From contig JBGTOF010000439.1 in assembly GCA_041742695.1 (NCBI GenBank), positions 1 through 15,494 on the forward strand: 15,494 nucleotides of DNA. The letters run 5' to 3'. Below, one piece after another: positions 7,612 to 14,510 of the stretch. The notes under the pieces were generated by a model. That model made no database searches and was not told where the DNA came from. It saw only the letters and a program-made list of their open reading frames with translations. How positions within the stretch are numbered: the first letter of the stretch is position 1; each line of letters starts with the position of its first letter. The DNA comes from Kaiparowitsia sp041742695 (GTDB lineage: Bacteria > Cyanobacteriota > Cyanobacteriia > Elainellales > Elainellaceae). Made by a program: the position numbers and the translations under genes.

Positions 7612-7635
7612 ATACAGGGGCGATCGCCCTTGTAT
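7612..7635. repeat. 24-bp palindrome centred on HIP1
   Basis: Left arm ATACA-G-GGGCGA and right arm TCGCCC-T-TGTAT match at 11 of 12 positions. The single mismatch (7617/7630) would be a G-U pair in RNA. It lies in non-coding DNA, so protein coding does not explain the extended symmetry. It may be a binding site, a hairpin or a small-RNA stem. Confidence 0.7.
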
Positions 7636-7796
7636 TTCATCTAATAGGCAATCGGCTGAGCCGTACTTAACCGACTCCAGTGCAAACCAAGCGATAGGGG
7701 CTTTAGGTATCACTTCAATGTACGTACGAAACAAGACGACTTAATGGCAAACACACAATTCGGAACTTGATACGTAGAGGGTGCGTCAGGCTGACC

Positions 7797-7818
7797 ACCA
7801 GGCACCGTTTGGCCTGGT
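7797..7818 (+). other. GC-rich hairpin in intergenic region
   Basis: ACCAGGC (7797-7803) pairs perfectly with GCCTGGT (7812-7818) across an 8-base loop. A weak T-rich stretch (TTTATC) follows, too poor for a confident terminator. It lies about 130 bp upstream of the hypothetical gene at 7949, so it could be part of its leader or the end of a small transcript. Confidence 0.4.
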
Positions 7819-7948
7819 TTATCTGGTTTACACCGCTAGTCATAAAGACGAGTGGCTTTGTACCAAAGGCTACGGCAGATCTTTAGATCGCACCCCGAGA
7901 ATGTATCTGATTAGAGAAGACCCATCTAATTGAGGCCAGCGAGGGATT

Positions 7949-8524
7949 ATGGTCAACACGTCTAAGCAACAGGCAGAATGGAACCCGCGCCCAAACGTCG
8001 CAAATCATCCAGAGGCGCACGATTATTTTGCGCCGCCTGATGCGCCCTCTTCCGTTGCACCGCAGACTGTCGAGCCCTTTGCCCCCACACCCGAGGCTAC
8101 GGTTTGCCTCTCGTTTGACCATCTAAAAGCCTTTGAAACCGTCGATCGGCAGTTTAAACATATGGGGGTGACGTTTAAGAATGCGATCGCCCTCAAGCCC
8201 TCAAACCCTGCCTTTCAGCCAGACCAGGGCGAAATTGTGCTGATGGGATCACCCCGTGGCGGTTGGCTAGAGGCCAGCTTTGACCATCCCGTGCGGTTTG
8301 TGAGCGGCATGGTGACCGGCTCTCGCAAAACAGTGATGGCGGCCTTTGATGGGAACAATCGCCAAATTGCCCAGACCGCCACGGCGGGCGCTAACCTAGC
8401 AGGCTCTGATGCAGCGATGCCACCGGGGTTAGAACTAAAGCTGCTGGCGAGGGATATTCGCCGCATTACCTTTCACGTATTTGATGGGCAACTCACCATT
8501 AATCAACTGGGGTTTGGTGGCTAG
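7949..8524 (+). CDS. Hypothetical protein with a beta-rich domain
   Basis: A 191-aa protein, not assigned to a named family. Residues 1-50 are polar and proline-rich, probably disordered. Residues 53-190 form an apparent beta-sandwich: SFDHLKAFETVDRQF (55-69), GVTFKNAIALKPSNPAF (73-89), a Gly-rich turn near 100-105, ASFDHPVRFVSGMVTGS (109-125) and the final strand ITFHVFDGQLTINQLGFG (173-190). The pattern FDxL...QF...GVTFxNAIAL resembles domains I know from secreted cyanobacterial and PEP-CTERM proteins, but there is no signal peptide or sorting signal here, so it should be cytosolic. The ATG at 7949 follows GAGGG at 7941-7945 with a short 3-base gap. An in-gene HIP1 site and codon use match the flanking genes. 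A hairpin lies just past the stop. ruvB follows 184 bp later with its own promoter-like element. Confidence 0.75.
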   Translation: MVNTSKQQAEWNPRPNVANHPEAHDYFAPPDAPSSVAPQTVEPFAPTPEATVCLSFDHLKAFETVDRQFKHMGVTFKNAIALKPSNPAFQPDQGEIVLMGSPRGGWLEASFDHPVRFVSGMVTGSRKTVMAAFDGNNRQIAQTATAGANLAGSDAAMPPGLELKLLARDIRRITFHVFDGQLTINQLGFGG

Positions 8525-8530
8525 TCGTAT

Positions 8531-8559
8531 CTTCACCCGACGTCCTTGCTGGGATGAAG
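8531..8559 (+). terminator. Hairpin just after the hypothetical gene, possible terminator
   Basis: CTTCACCC (8531-8538) pairs with GGGATGAAG (8551-8559) with one bulged A and a 12-base loop, beginning seven bases after the stop. There is no T run, so it is either a T-less terminator or a 3'-end stabilising stem. Confidence 0.35.
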
Positions 8560-8668
8560 AGCCGGAAGGAGGGTGGACGCTACGGCAGTCAATCTTGGCT
8601 GAGATCGTATCTAGCCTTGGCGCAGCGGTCGAAAATGCAGCCCGTGCAGAGTCAGGGTGCGGGGCACC

Positions 8669-8679
8669 TGCTATAGAAT
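8669..8679 (+). promoter_or_regulatory. Extended -10 promoter element upstream of ruvB
   Basis: TGCTATAGAAT at 8669-8679 fits an extended -10 (TG-N-TATAGA), 30 bases before the ruvB ATG, which would give a leader of about 20-25 bases. No good -35 box is visible at the usual distance. Confidence 0.4.
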
Positions 8680-8708
8680 GAAGCCAAACGCTAGAACATT
8701 AGTACAGC

Positions 8709-9815
8709 ATGGCGATCATTTCTTCTCAGCAACCGGATGCAAACCGACCTCGGCGGCAGGTGCCAGCGGCGGCAGCGGCAGCAGCAGCAAGCGACAATCC
8801 CCTGTTGCAGGCAGAGCGCGCCCCCGAAGAGGTGGGCAAGCCTGAGGAGAGCCTGCGCCCCCGACGCTTGGCTGACTATGTGGGGCAAAAAGATTTGAAA
8901 GAGGTACTGGCGATCGCCATTCAGGCCGCCCAGGCGCGAAACGAAACCCTGGATCACCTGCTGCTCTATGGTCCGCCGGGCTTGGGTAAAACTACGATGT
9001 CTCTCATTTTGGCTCAGGAAATGGGGGTTGATTGCAAAATCACCAGTGCCCCCGCCCTAGAGCGACCCCGCGATATTGTGGGGCTGTTGGTCAACCTCAA
9101 GCCAGGGGATGTGCTGTTTATCGACGAGATCCATCGTCTGTCGCGGATGTCGGAAGAAATTTTGTACCCGGCAATGGAAGACTATCGCCTTGACATCACC
9201 ATCGGCAAAGGTCAGAGCGCCCGCACCCGCAGCATTCCACTCCAGCGGTTTACGTTGGTGGGTGCCACAACCCGCGTGGGTGCGCTCACGTCACCGCTGC
9301 GCGATCGCTTTGGGCTGGTACAGCGGCTGCGATTCTATGAGCTAGATGAGCTGACTCAGATTGTGCTGCGCACGGCTGAGATTTTGACAACACCCATTAC
9401 CCAAGACGGCGCAGAAGAAGTCGGGCGGCGATCGCGCGGCACCCCTCGAATTGCCAATCGGCTGCTGCGCCGAGTGCGAGACTTTGTGGAAGTGAAAGCC
9501 CCCGGACAGGCCATTGATCAGGCGATCGCCGCCACGGCCCTAGAGCTATTCAACGTGGATCCGGTTGGACTAGACTGGACCGATCGTCGAATGCTCACAG
9601 TGATGATCGAAAACTACGGCGGTGGCCCCGTTGGGCTAGAAACCATCGCCGCTGCTACCGGCGAAGATGCCCAAACCATTGAAGAAGTCTACGAACCCTA
9701 CCTCATGCAAATCGGCTACCTCAACCGCACCCCTCGCGGTCGCATCGCCGCCCCCGCCGCTTGGAAGCACCTTGGCTACACTCCACCAGAAAGTCAGTTA
9801 TCGTTTATTTCTTGA
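8709..9815 (+). CDS. ruvB: Holliday junction branch migration ATPase RuvB
   Basis: A 368-aa AAA+ helicase subunit. RuvB hexamers pump DNA through the RuvA-bound Holliday junction during recombination repair in the cytoplasm. Motifs are complete: Walker A GPPGLGKT (88-95), Walker B LFIDEIH (136-142, with D139 and E140), sensor 1 GATTR (185-189), arginine-finger region SPLRDRFG (195-202), sensor 2 GTPRIANR (244-251), and a C-terminal winged-helix DNA-binding domain (about 285-368) including GGGPVGLETIAAATGED. The start at ATG 8709 adds an N-terminal tail of about 45 residues with eight alanines in a row (20-27) encoded by a GCN triplet run. No ruvA or ruvC is adjacent, which is common in cyanobacteria. 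It converges on metH with a 31-bp gap and no obvious terminator between them. Confidence 0.97.
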   Translation: MAIISSQQPDANRPRRQVPAAAAAAAASDNPLLQAERAPEEVGKPEESLRPRRLADYVGQKDLKEVLAIAIQAAQARNETLDHLLLYGPPGLGKTTMSLILAQEMGVDCKITSAPALERPRDIVGLLVNLKPGDVLFIDEIHRLSRMSEEILYPAMEDYRLDITIGKGQSARTRSIPLQRFTLVGATTRVGALTSPLRDRFGLVQRLRFYELDELTQIVLRTAEILTTPITQDGAEEVGRRSRGTPRIANRLLRRVRDFVEVKAPGQAIDQAIAATALELFNVDPVGLDWTDRRMLTVMIENYGGGPVGLETIAAATGEDAQTIEEVYEPYLMQIGYLNRTPRGRIAAPAAWKHLGYTPPESQLSFIS

Positions 9816-9846
9816 TTAAAACTGCTGAGCTACACTCCGCAGATTC

Positions 9847-12800
9847 CTAAGCGCTAAAGTACTTGGCGGTAGGATGATACACCACAATCGCGGTGGTGGA
9901 TTGTTCAGGATACAGTTGCTCGCTGTCATCCATCGACATGCCGATGCGATCGCTCCCCAATAGATCTAATTGCGTGTATTGATCCTGCATGTTGGGGCAA
10001 GCGGGATAGCCAAAGCTATAGCGCGATCCCTGATAGCGCTGCTGCAACACATCGCGGAGGGTGCTGAGTTCTAGATCGCCATAGCCCAGTTCACGGCGGA
10101 TGCGGGCATGGGTCCACTCGGCTAAGGCTTCAGCCAATTGCACCGCCATGCCGTGGAAGTAGAGGTAGTCGGTGTATTGGTTGGAATCGAACAGCTGCTT
10201 GGCCACCTGGGTCGCAATGTCGCCGACGGTCACCGCCTGCATGGGGAAGACGTCGTACTCGCCTGCAAAGTCGGCCTTGGGGCGAAAGAAGTCGGCAATG
10301 CACAGACGCTTGCCGCCCGGTTGCCGGGGAAACTCAAAGTGGGCGATCGCCCCTCTCTCGCCATCACGGCCTGCCGCCACAGCCGGCTCATAGACCTCCA
10401 GCCCATTCCCCTCCGCCAGCACCGGGAAATAGCCATAGACCACCGTGGGGTGCAGCAGATTTTCCTCAATCACCCGCTGCTTCCACTGCGCCAGAATGGG
10501 ATGCACCGTTTCTGCCAAGAAGGCGTCATACTCGGCCCGCGTCTGATCCTTCGGCTTGCGAAACTGCCACTGCCCCGCAATCAGCGCCTGCAAATCTAGA
10601 TACTCAAACACCTCGGCGATCGAAATATCATCGGGAGTCAGAACTTGGGTGCCCCAGAATGGAGGCGTGGGGCGGGGCAGGTCGAGTGTCACCGCATCCG
10701 AGCGGCGCGTATCCACTACGGCTAGGGTCGCAGGTTGGGCCACCTCTGCTACGGCAGGCTGATCTGCAGCAGCAGGCTCCAAAGGCGGTGTCTCTGCTAC
10801 TTCATCCAAAAAACCGGCTTGGTCGTCCCAATTTTCGCCAGCCTTGGCGGGCATCAGCTTGTCCATAAAGTGCAGATCGGCAAAGGCGTCTTTGCCATAA
10901 ATCACGCGCCCGTTATACACGTTCTGGCAGTCTTCATAGACGAATTTGGGCGTCAGCGCCGCGCCGCCCAAAATCACCGGCACGGTAATGCCGCGCTCTC
11001 TGAATACCTCGAGGTTCTCCTTCATGAACGCAGTCGATTTCACCAGCAGACCGCTCATGGCGATGCAGTCGGGCTGATGCTCCTGATAGGCATCAATAAT
11101 GCTATCGACCGACTGCTTAATGCCCAGGTTGATCACCTGATAGCCATTATTTGTGAGGATGATATCCACCAAATTTTTGCCGATGTCATGCACATCACCC
11201 TTGACCGTGGCGATGAGGAACGAGCCCTTGGCGTTGTTGCCTGTGTCAGATTTCTCCATAAACGGCTCTAGCTGAGCCACCGCCGCCTTCATGGTTTCTG
11301 CCGACTGCAGCACAAAGGGCAACTGCATCTGCCCCGAGCCAAACAGCTCGCCCACTACCTTCATGCCATCTAGCAAAAAGGTATTGATGATGTGCAGGGG
11401 GGGATAGCTCTCCAACGCTTCCGTCAGCGCGTGATCTAGCCCAATCCGCTCGCCATCAATAATGTGGCGCTTCAGGCGCTCTTCGATGGGTAGATCGGCC
11501 AGCGACTCTCGATTAGAACGCGCCTCTCTAGCCGAGACCCCTTCAAACAGCGTCGTCAGCTCCGTCAGCGGATCGTAGACGCATACCTCGCCCTCAAAGC
11601 GACGGCGATCGTAGATTAAATCGTGGCACACCGTCTGGTGCTTAGAATCGATTTTAGCCATTGGCAAAATCTTGGCGGCGCTGACGATCGCCCCATCCAT
11701 CCCGGCCTGGGTTGCCTCGTGCAGAAACATCGAGTTGAGGGTGATGCGCGCTGCCGGGCTCAGCCCAAAGGAGATATTGGATACGCCCAATAGAATATGA
11801 ACGCCCGGCAGGGTTTGCCGAATTTGACGAATCGCCTCAACGGTTTCTCGCCCGTTGACGCGGTCTTCTTCAATGCCGGTGGAAATGGGCAGCGCGAGGG
11901 GATCGTAGAAAATTTCGTGCGGCGGAATGTCATACTCCACGGCATCTCGATAGGCGCGTTGGGCGATCGCCACCTTTTGCTTAGCCGTGCGCGCCATGCC
12001 GTCTTCATCAATCGTGCCGACTACAATGCCTGCACCATACTGTTTTGCCAGTTCTAGCACTTTAAAAAAGCGCTCGTTGCCGTCTTCATAGTTGGTGGAG
12101 TTTAGGATGCACTTGCCCCCTGCCACCTTCAACCCCGCCTCCATTTTTTGCCACTCCGTCGAGTCGATCATCAGCGGCAGGTTCACGTTGGTGACAAGGC
12201 GTGACACCAAGTCGTGCATATCTTTCTCGCCATCCCGGCCCACATAGTCCACGTTTACGTCGAGAATGTGTGCGCCTTCTTTGACTTGCGATCGCGCCAC
12301 CGCCACTAGGCCATCCCAGTCTTCGGCATTCAGCAGCTCTCGCACTTTCTTAGAGCCGCTGGCATTTAGCCGCTCGCCAATAATCAGAAAGGAGTTGTCT
12401 TGATCGTAGGGCTGGGCGCTATAGATAGAGGCTGCAGCGGGGATGTAAGTGAGAGCGGGGCGGGCGGGATGAGGGGAGGGATTAGCGCCGTTTCCAGCCT
12501 CTGCCCCGCGCACGTCTCGCGTTTTGGGGGTGAGCGTAGGAGCCAGCTCCGCCAACTGCTGAATGTGGTCGTAGCGGGTGCCGCAGCAGCCGCCAATGAC
12601 CTGCACTCCAAGGTCTTCGACAAAGTGCATCAGCGCCATCCGCAGTTCCATGGGCGTCAGCTTGTAGTGGGCGTGACCGCCAATGTTTTCGGGGATGCCC
12701 GCATTGGGAATGCAGGAAATGACAAACGGAGAATGCTGCGACAGATAGCGAATGTGATCGGCCATACGATCGGGGCCGGTGGCGCAGTTGAGCCCCAAAA

Positions 12801-13545
12801 TATCGATGGGGTAGGGTTCGAGAATCGTCAGCATGGCCGCCACATCTGACCCCACCAGCATCGTCCCCTGCAGTTCAATGGTGACGGAGACCATCAGGGG
12901 ACGGCGATCGCCCTTTTTGGCAAACACGGCTTCGATGGCATTCAGCGCCGCTTTAATTTGCAGCACATCCTGACAGGTCTCCACAATAAATAGATCGACG
13001 CCGCCGTCAAACAACCCCTCTGCCTGCTCCTCAAACGACGCCTTCATGGTGTCATAGTCGATGTGGCCCAGGGTGGGCAGCTTGGTAGTCGGCCCCATTG
13101 ACCCGGCCACAAAGCGCGGTTTGTCGGGGGTGGAATAGTCGGCAGCACAACGCTTGGCCAGTTCCGCTGCTACCTTGCTTAATTCATAGGCGCGATCGCC
13201 CAGGTCATATTCCGCCAGCACAATCGAGGCGCTGCCAAAGGTGTCGGTTTCAATCACGTCGGCCCCGGCTTCCAAAAAGCCGCGATGCACCGCTTCCACC
13301 GCCTCAGGCTTGGTGATCACCAGGTACTCGTTACAGCCTTCATAGTCTGCACCGCCAAAGTCGTCTGCGGTCAGGTTTTGGGTTTGCAGGTTGGTGCCCA
13401 TGCCGCCGTCAAATACCAGCACCGGGCGATCGGGGCTGTGCAGGCGCTGCAAGAATAAGCTTGACGCTGGTGCCGTTGTCGATGCCGTTGCTGATGAGGC
13501 AGACGATGAGGCGGACTGTGACGTTGACTGCGATAAAGTTTGCAT
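9847..13545 (-). CDS. metH: Cobalamin-dependent methionine synthase
   Basis: A 1232-aa cytosolic enzyme, close to the roughly 1200-1230 aa of full-length MetH. It transfers a methyl group from methyltetrahydrofolate to homocysteine through methylcobalamin. Domains in order: homocysteine-binding (about 38-340) starting FDGGMGTNLQ with zinc ligands Cys254, Cys320 and Cys321 (GGCCGT); methyltetrahydrofolate-binding (about 385-650) with IIGERLNASGSKK; cobalamin cap (about 675-765); cobalamin-binding with DVHDIG (784-789) whose His786 is the cobalt ligand; an Ala/Pro linker (about 915-955); and the SAM-binding reactivation domain (about 970-1232) with RYSFGYPACP (1175-1184) and a final YHPTAKYF. 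All key residues are present. The frame is open to 13866, but the first 107 codons read as non-coding, so the ATG at 13545 is chosen. It lacks a clear ribosome site and gives a Ser/Thr/Ala tail of about 30 residues before the conserved core. Divergent from the response regulator gene. Confidence 0.96.
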   Translation of the reverse strand: MQTLSQSTSQSASSSASSATASTTAPASSLFLQRLHSPDRPVLVFDGGMGTNLQTQNLTADDFGGADYEGCNEYLVITKPEAVEAVHRGFLEAGADVIETDTFGSASIVLAEYDLGDRAYELSKVAAELAKRCAADYSTPDKPRFVAGSMGPTTKLPTLGHIDYDTMKASFEEQAEGLFDGGVDLFIVETCQDVLQIKAALNAIEAVFAKKGDRRPLMVSVTIELQGTMLVGSDVAAMLTILEPYPIDILGLNCATGPDRMADHIRYLSQHSPFVISCIPNAGIPENIGGHAHYKLTPMELRMALMHFVEDLGVQVIGGCCGTRYDHIQQLAELAPTLTPKTRDVRGAEAGNGANPSPHPARPALTYIPAAASIYSAQPYDQDNSFLIIGERLNASGSKKVRELLNAEDWDGLVAVARSQVKEGAHILDVNVDYVGRDGEKDMHDLVSRLVTNVNLPLMIDSTEWQKMEAGLKVAGGKCILNSTNYEDGNERFFKVLELAKQYGAGIVVGTIDEDGMARTAKQKVAIAQRAYRDAVEYDIPPHEIFYDPLALPISTGIEEDRVNGRETVEAIRQIRQTLPGVHILLGVSNISFGLSPAARITLNSMFLHEATQAGMDGAIVSAAKILPMAKIDSKHQTVCHDLIYDRRRFEGEVCVYDPLTELTTLFEGVSAREARSNRESLADLPIEERLKRHIIDGERIGLDHALTEALESYPPLHIINTFLLDGMKVVGELFGSGQMQLPFVLQSAETMKAAVAQLEPFMEKSDTGNNAKGSFLIATVKGDVHDIGKNLVDIILTNNGYQVINLGIKQSVDSIIDAYQEHQPDCIAMSGLLVKSTAFMKENLEVFRERGITVPVILGGAALTPKFVYEDCQNVYNGRVIYGKDAFADLHFMDKLMPAKAGENWDDQAGFLDEVAETPPLEPAAADQPAVAEVAQPATLAVVDTRRSDAVTLDLPRPTPPFWGTQVLTPDDISIAEVFEYLDLQALIAGQWQFRKPKDQTRAEYDAFLAETVHPILAQWKQRVIEENLLHPTVVYGYFPVLAEGNGLEVYEPAVAAGRDGERGAIAHFEFPRQPGGKRLCIADFFRPKADFAGEYDVFPMQAVTVGDIATQVAKQLFDSNQYTDYLYFHGMAVQLAEALAEWTHARIRRELGYGDLELSTLRDVLQQRYQGSRYSFGYPACPNMQDQYTQLDLLGSDRIGMSMDDSEQLYPEQSTTAIVVYHPTAKYFSA

Positions 13546-13897
13546 GGGCCTGGGGAAGAGTGAAAAGCTGAAGGTTGGGTCGATCGAGGGTAGATCTAGC
13601 TTATCAACCTGGTTCGATTCTGCGGTAGTTCTCTCTAGAAATCGGCAAACTGGATGCTTGAAAATTGGGCGGGGAGCGATCGCCCCTTGCGCCCCTTTAG
13701 GGAACTGCACCAATTGGGGCATGCTTAGACAGAGACAAAACGAGACACAACCGTGACCGCTTACATCCCAGATTGAGACGAAACGTGGGCTGCCACACGC
13801 CAGCCTCCTGCCCTGGTTGGGGGCAAGATCGGGGGTGATGCAAGCGGCGAGTTCCACTCCAAACATCTAAAACCCACGACATACGGGGCTTCTGCTA
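13546..13897. other. Divergent control region between metH and the response regulator gene
   Basis: A 352-bp non-coding stretch that must hold promoters for both genes. It contains a HIP1 site (near 13676) inside G/C runs, the palindrome CCAATTGG, and a CCCTTTAGGG dyad. No cobalamin, SAM or SAH riboswitch is convincing on the metH leader strand. A stretch near 13800-13815 only loosely resembles a B12 box and lies at the wrong, 5' end of the leader. I could not place a confident -10/-35 pair. Confidence 0.55.
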
Positions 13898-14479
13898 ATG
13901 GCAACGCAAAAAATCTTGATTGTGGACGACAGCACCACCATTCGGATGCAGGTGCGCGACATGCTGCCCAAGGGCAACTTTGAGGTGCTCGAAGCGCGAG
14001 ACGGTGCAGAAGGGCTGGAGGTGATCCACTCGGCGCGGCCTAATCTGGTGCTGCTCGACTTCTTTATGCCTCGCATGAACGGCTGGGAAGTGGTGCAGCA
14101 AATTCAGGGCAACCCCGCTCTCAAAACCATCCCCATCGTGATGATGTCGGGCCGCAAAGAAGATGTAGAGAAGACGGTTCCTGAGCTGTTTGATTACTTC
14201 GAGTTTGTCAGCAAGCCCTTTGAGCAAAGCCGTCTATTTCAGGCCATTAAGTCTGCAACGGCCAAAGCGCGCGATCGCAAGCTAACTCCACCAGCCCCAG
14301 CGATCGCCCCAGCCGCGCCCGTTGCCTCCGCTGATGTCCCCGGTTCAAACGAGCTGCACACCTTGCAGCAACGGGTAGAGCAATTGCACACGCAAAACGC
14401 CAAGCTGCAAATCGAAGTCGATCAATTGAAAAAGCAGATGGCGCAAATGATTGCCTTCGTGCGACAAAAATTAAAGTAA
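13898..14479 (+). CDS. Response regulator: receiver domain with C-terminal coiled coil
   Basis: A 193-aa cytosolic signalling protein. The receiver domain (about 4-120) is intact: acidic pair Asp10-Asp11 in ILIVDDS, phospho-acceptor Asp54 in VLLDFFMP, Ser84 in MMSG, and Lys106 in SKPF. A Pro/Ala linker (about 130-148) leads to a heptad-patterned coiled coil (about 151-193) with leucines in LHTLQQRVEQLHTQNAKL and further on. There is no DNA-binding, GGDEF or HisKA output domain, so output is probably by protein contact or dimerisation, as in chemotaxis and pilus-type regulators. No histidine kinase is in the window. ATG 13898 follows TTCTGCTA, with no clear ribosome site. It is divergent from metH. 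cobS follows after 31 bp with no terminator seen, so co-transcription is likely. Confidence 0.9.
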   Translation: MATQKILIVDDSTTIRMQVRDMLPKGNFEVLEARDGAEGLEVIHSARPNLVLLDFFMPRMNGWEVVQQIQGNPALKTIPIVMMSGRKEDVEKTVPELFDYFEFVSKPFEQSRLFQAIKSATAKARDRKLTPPAPAIAPAAPVASADVPGSNELHTLQQRVEQLHTQNAKLQIEVDQLKKQMAQMIAFVRQKLK

Positions 14480-14510
14480 TGATGGGGCGGTTTTCCTCTA
14501 GAGTCAGGTC

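Larger units (their letters stand above)
7366..7948. other. 583-bp intergenic region without a supported gene
   Basis: This separates the minus-strand hydrolase gene from the plus-strand hypothetical gene and must hold both promoters. Near the hydrolase start there is a dyad GTATA-AAG-TATAC (7385-7397). A HIP1-centred palindrome (7612-7635) and a GC-rich hairpin (7797-7818) lie further right. A direct repeat of GAAATTCC occurs near 7551 and 7577. A TTG-started 62-codon frame on the minus strand (7546-7734) has no ribosome site and is not accepted. I see no tmRNA, RNase P, SRP or 6S RNA hallmark. Confidence 0.6.

Noticed and set aside
7546..7734. 62-codon minus-strand ORF in the intergenic region
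   Set aside because: It depends on a TTG start, has no ribosome site, crosses the 24-bp palindrome and resembles no family I know.
13608..13626. TTCGATTC resembling a tRNA T-loop
   Set aside because: The flanking five bases do not pair and no acceptor or anticodon arm can be drawn around it.
13795..13820. Possible B12 box of a cobalamin riboswitch upstream of metH
   Set aside because: The minus-strand stretch GGGCAGGAGGCTGGC only loosely resembles the B12 box; it lies at the 5' end of the leader rather than the 3' end, and the other conserved cobalamin riboswitch elements are absent.
13546..13866. N-terminal extension of MetH to the start at 13866
   Set aside because: The 107 extra residues lack family similarity, are cysteine-rich and irregular, and cover the divergent control region; 1232 aa from the ATG at 13545 fits MetH.
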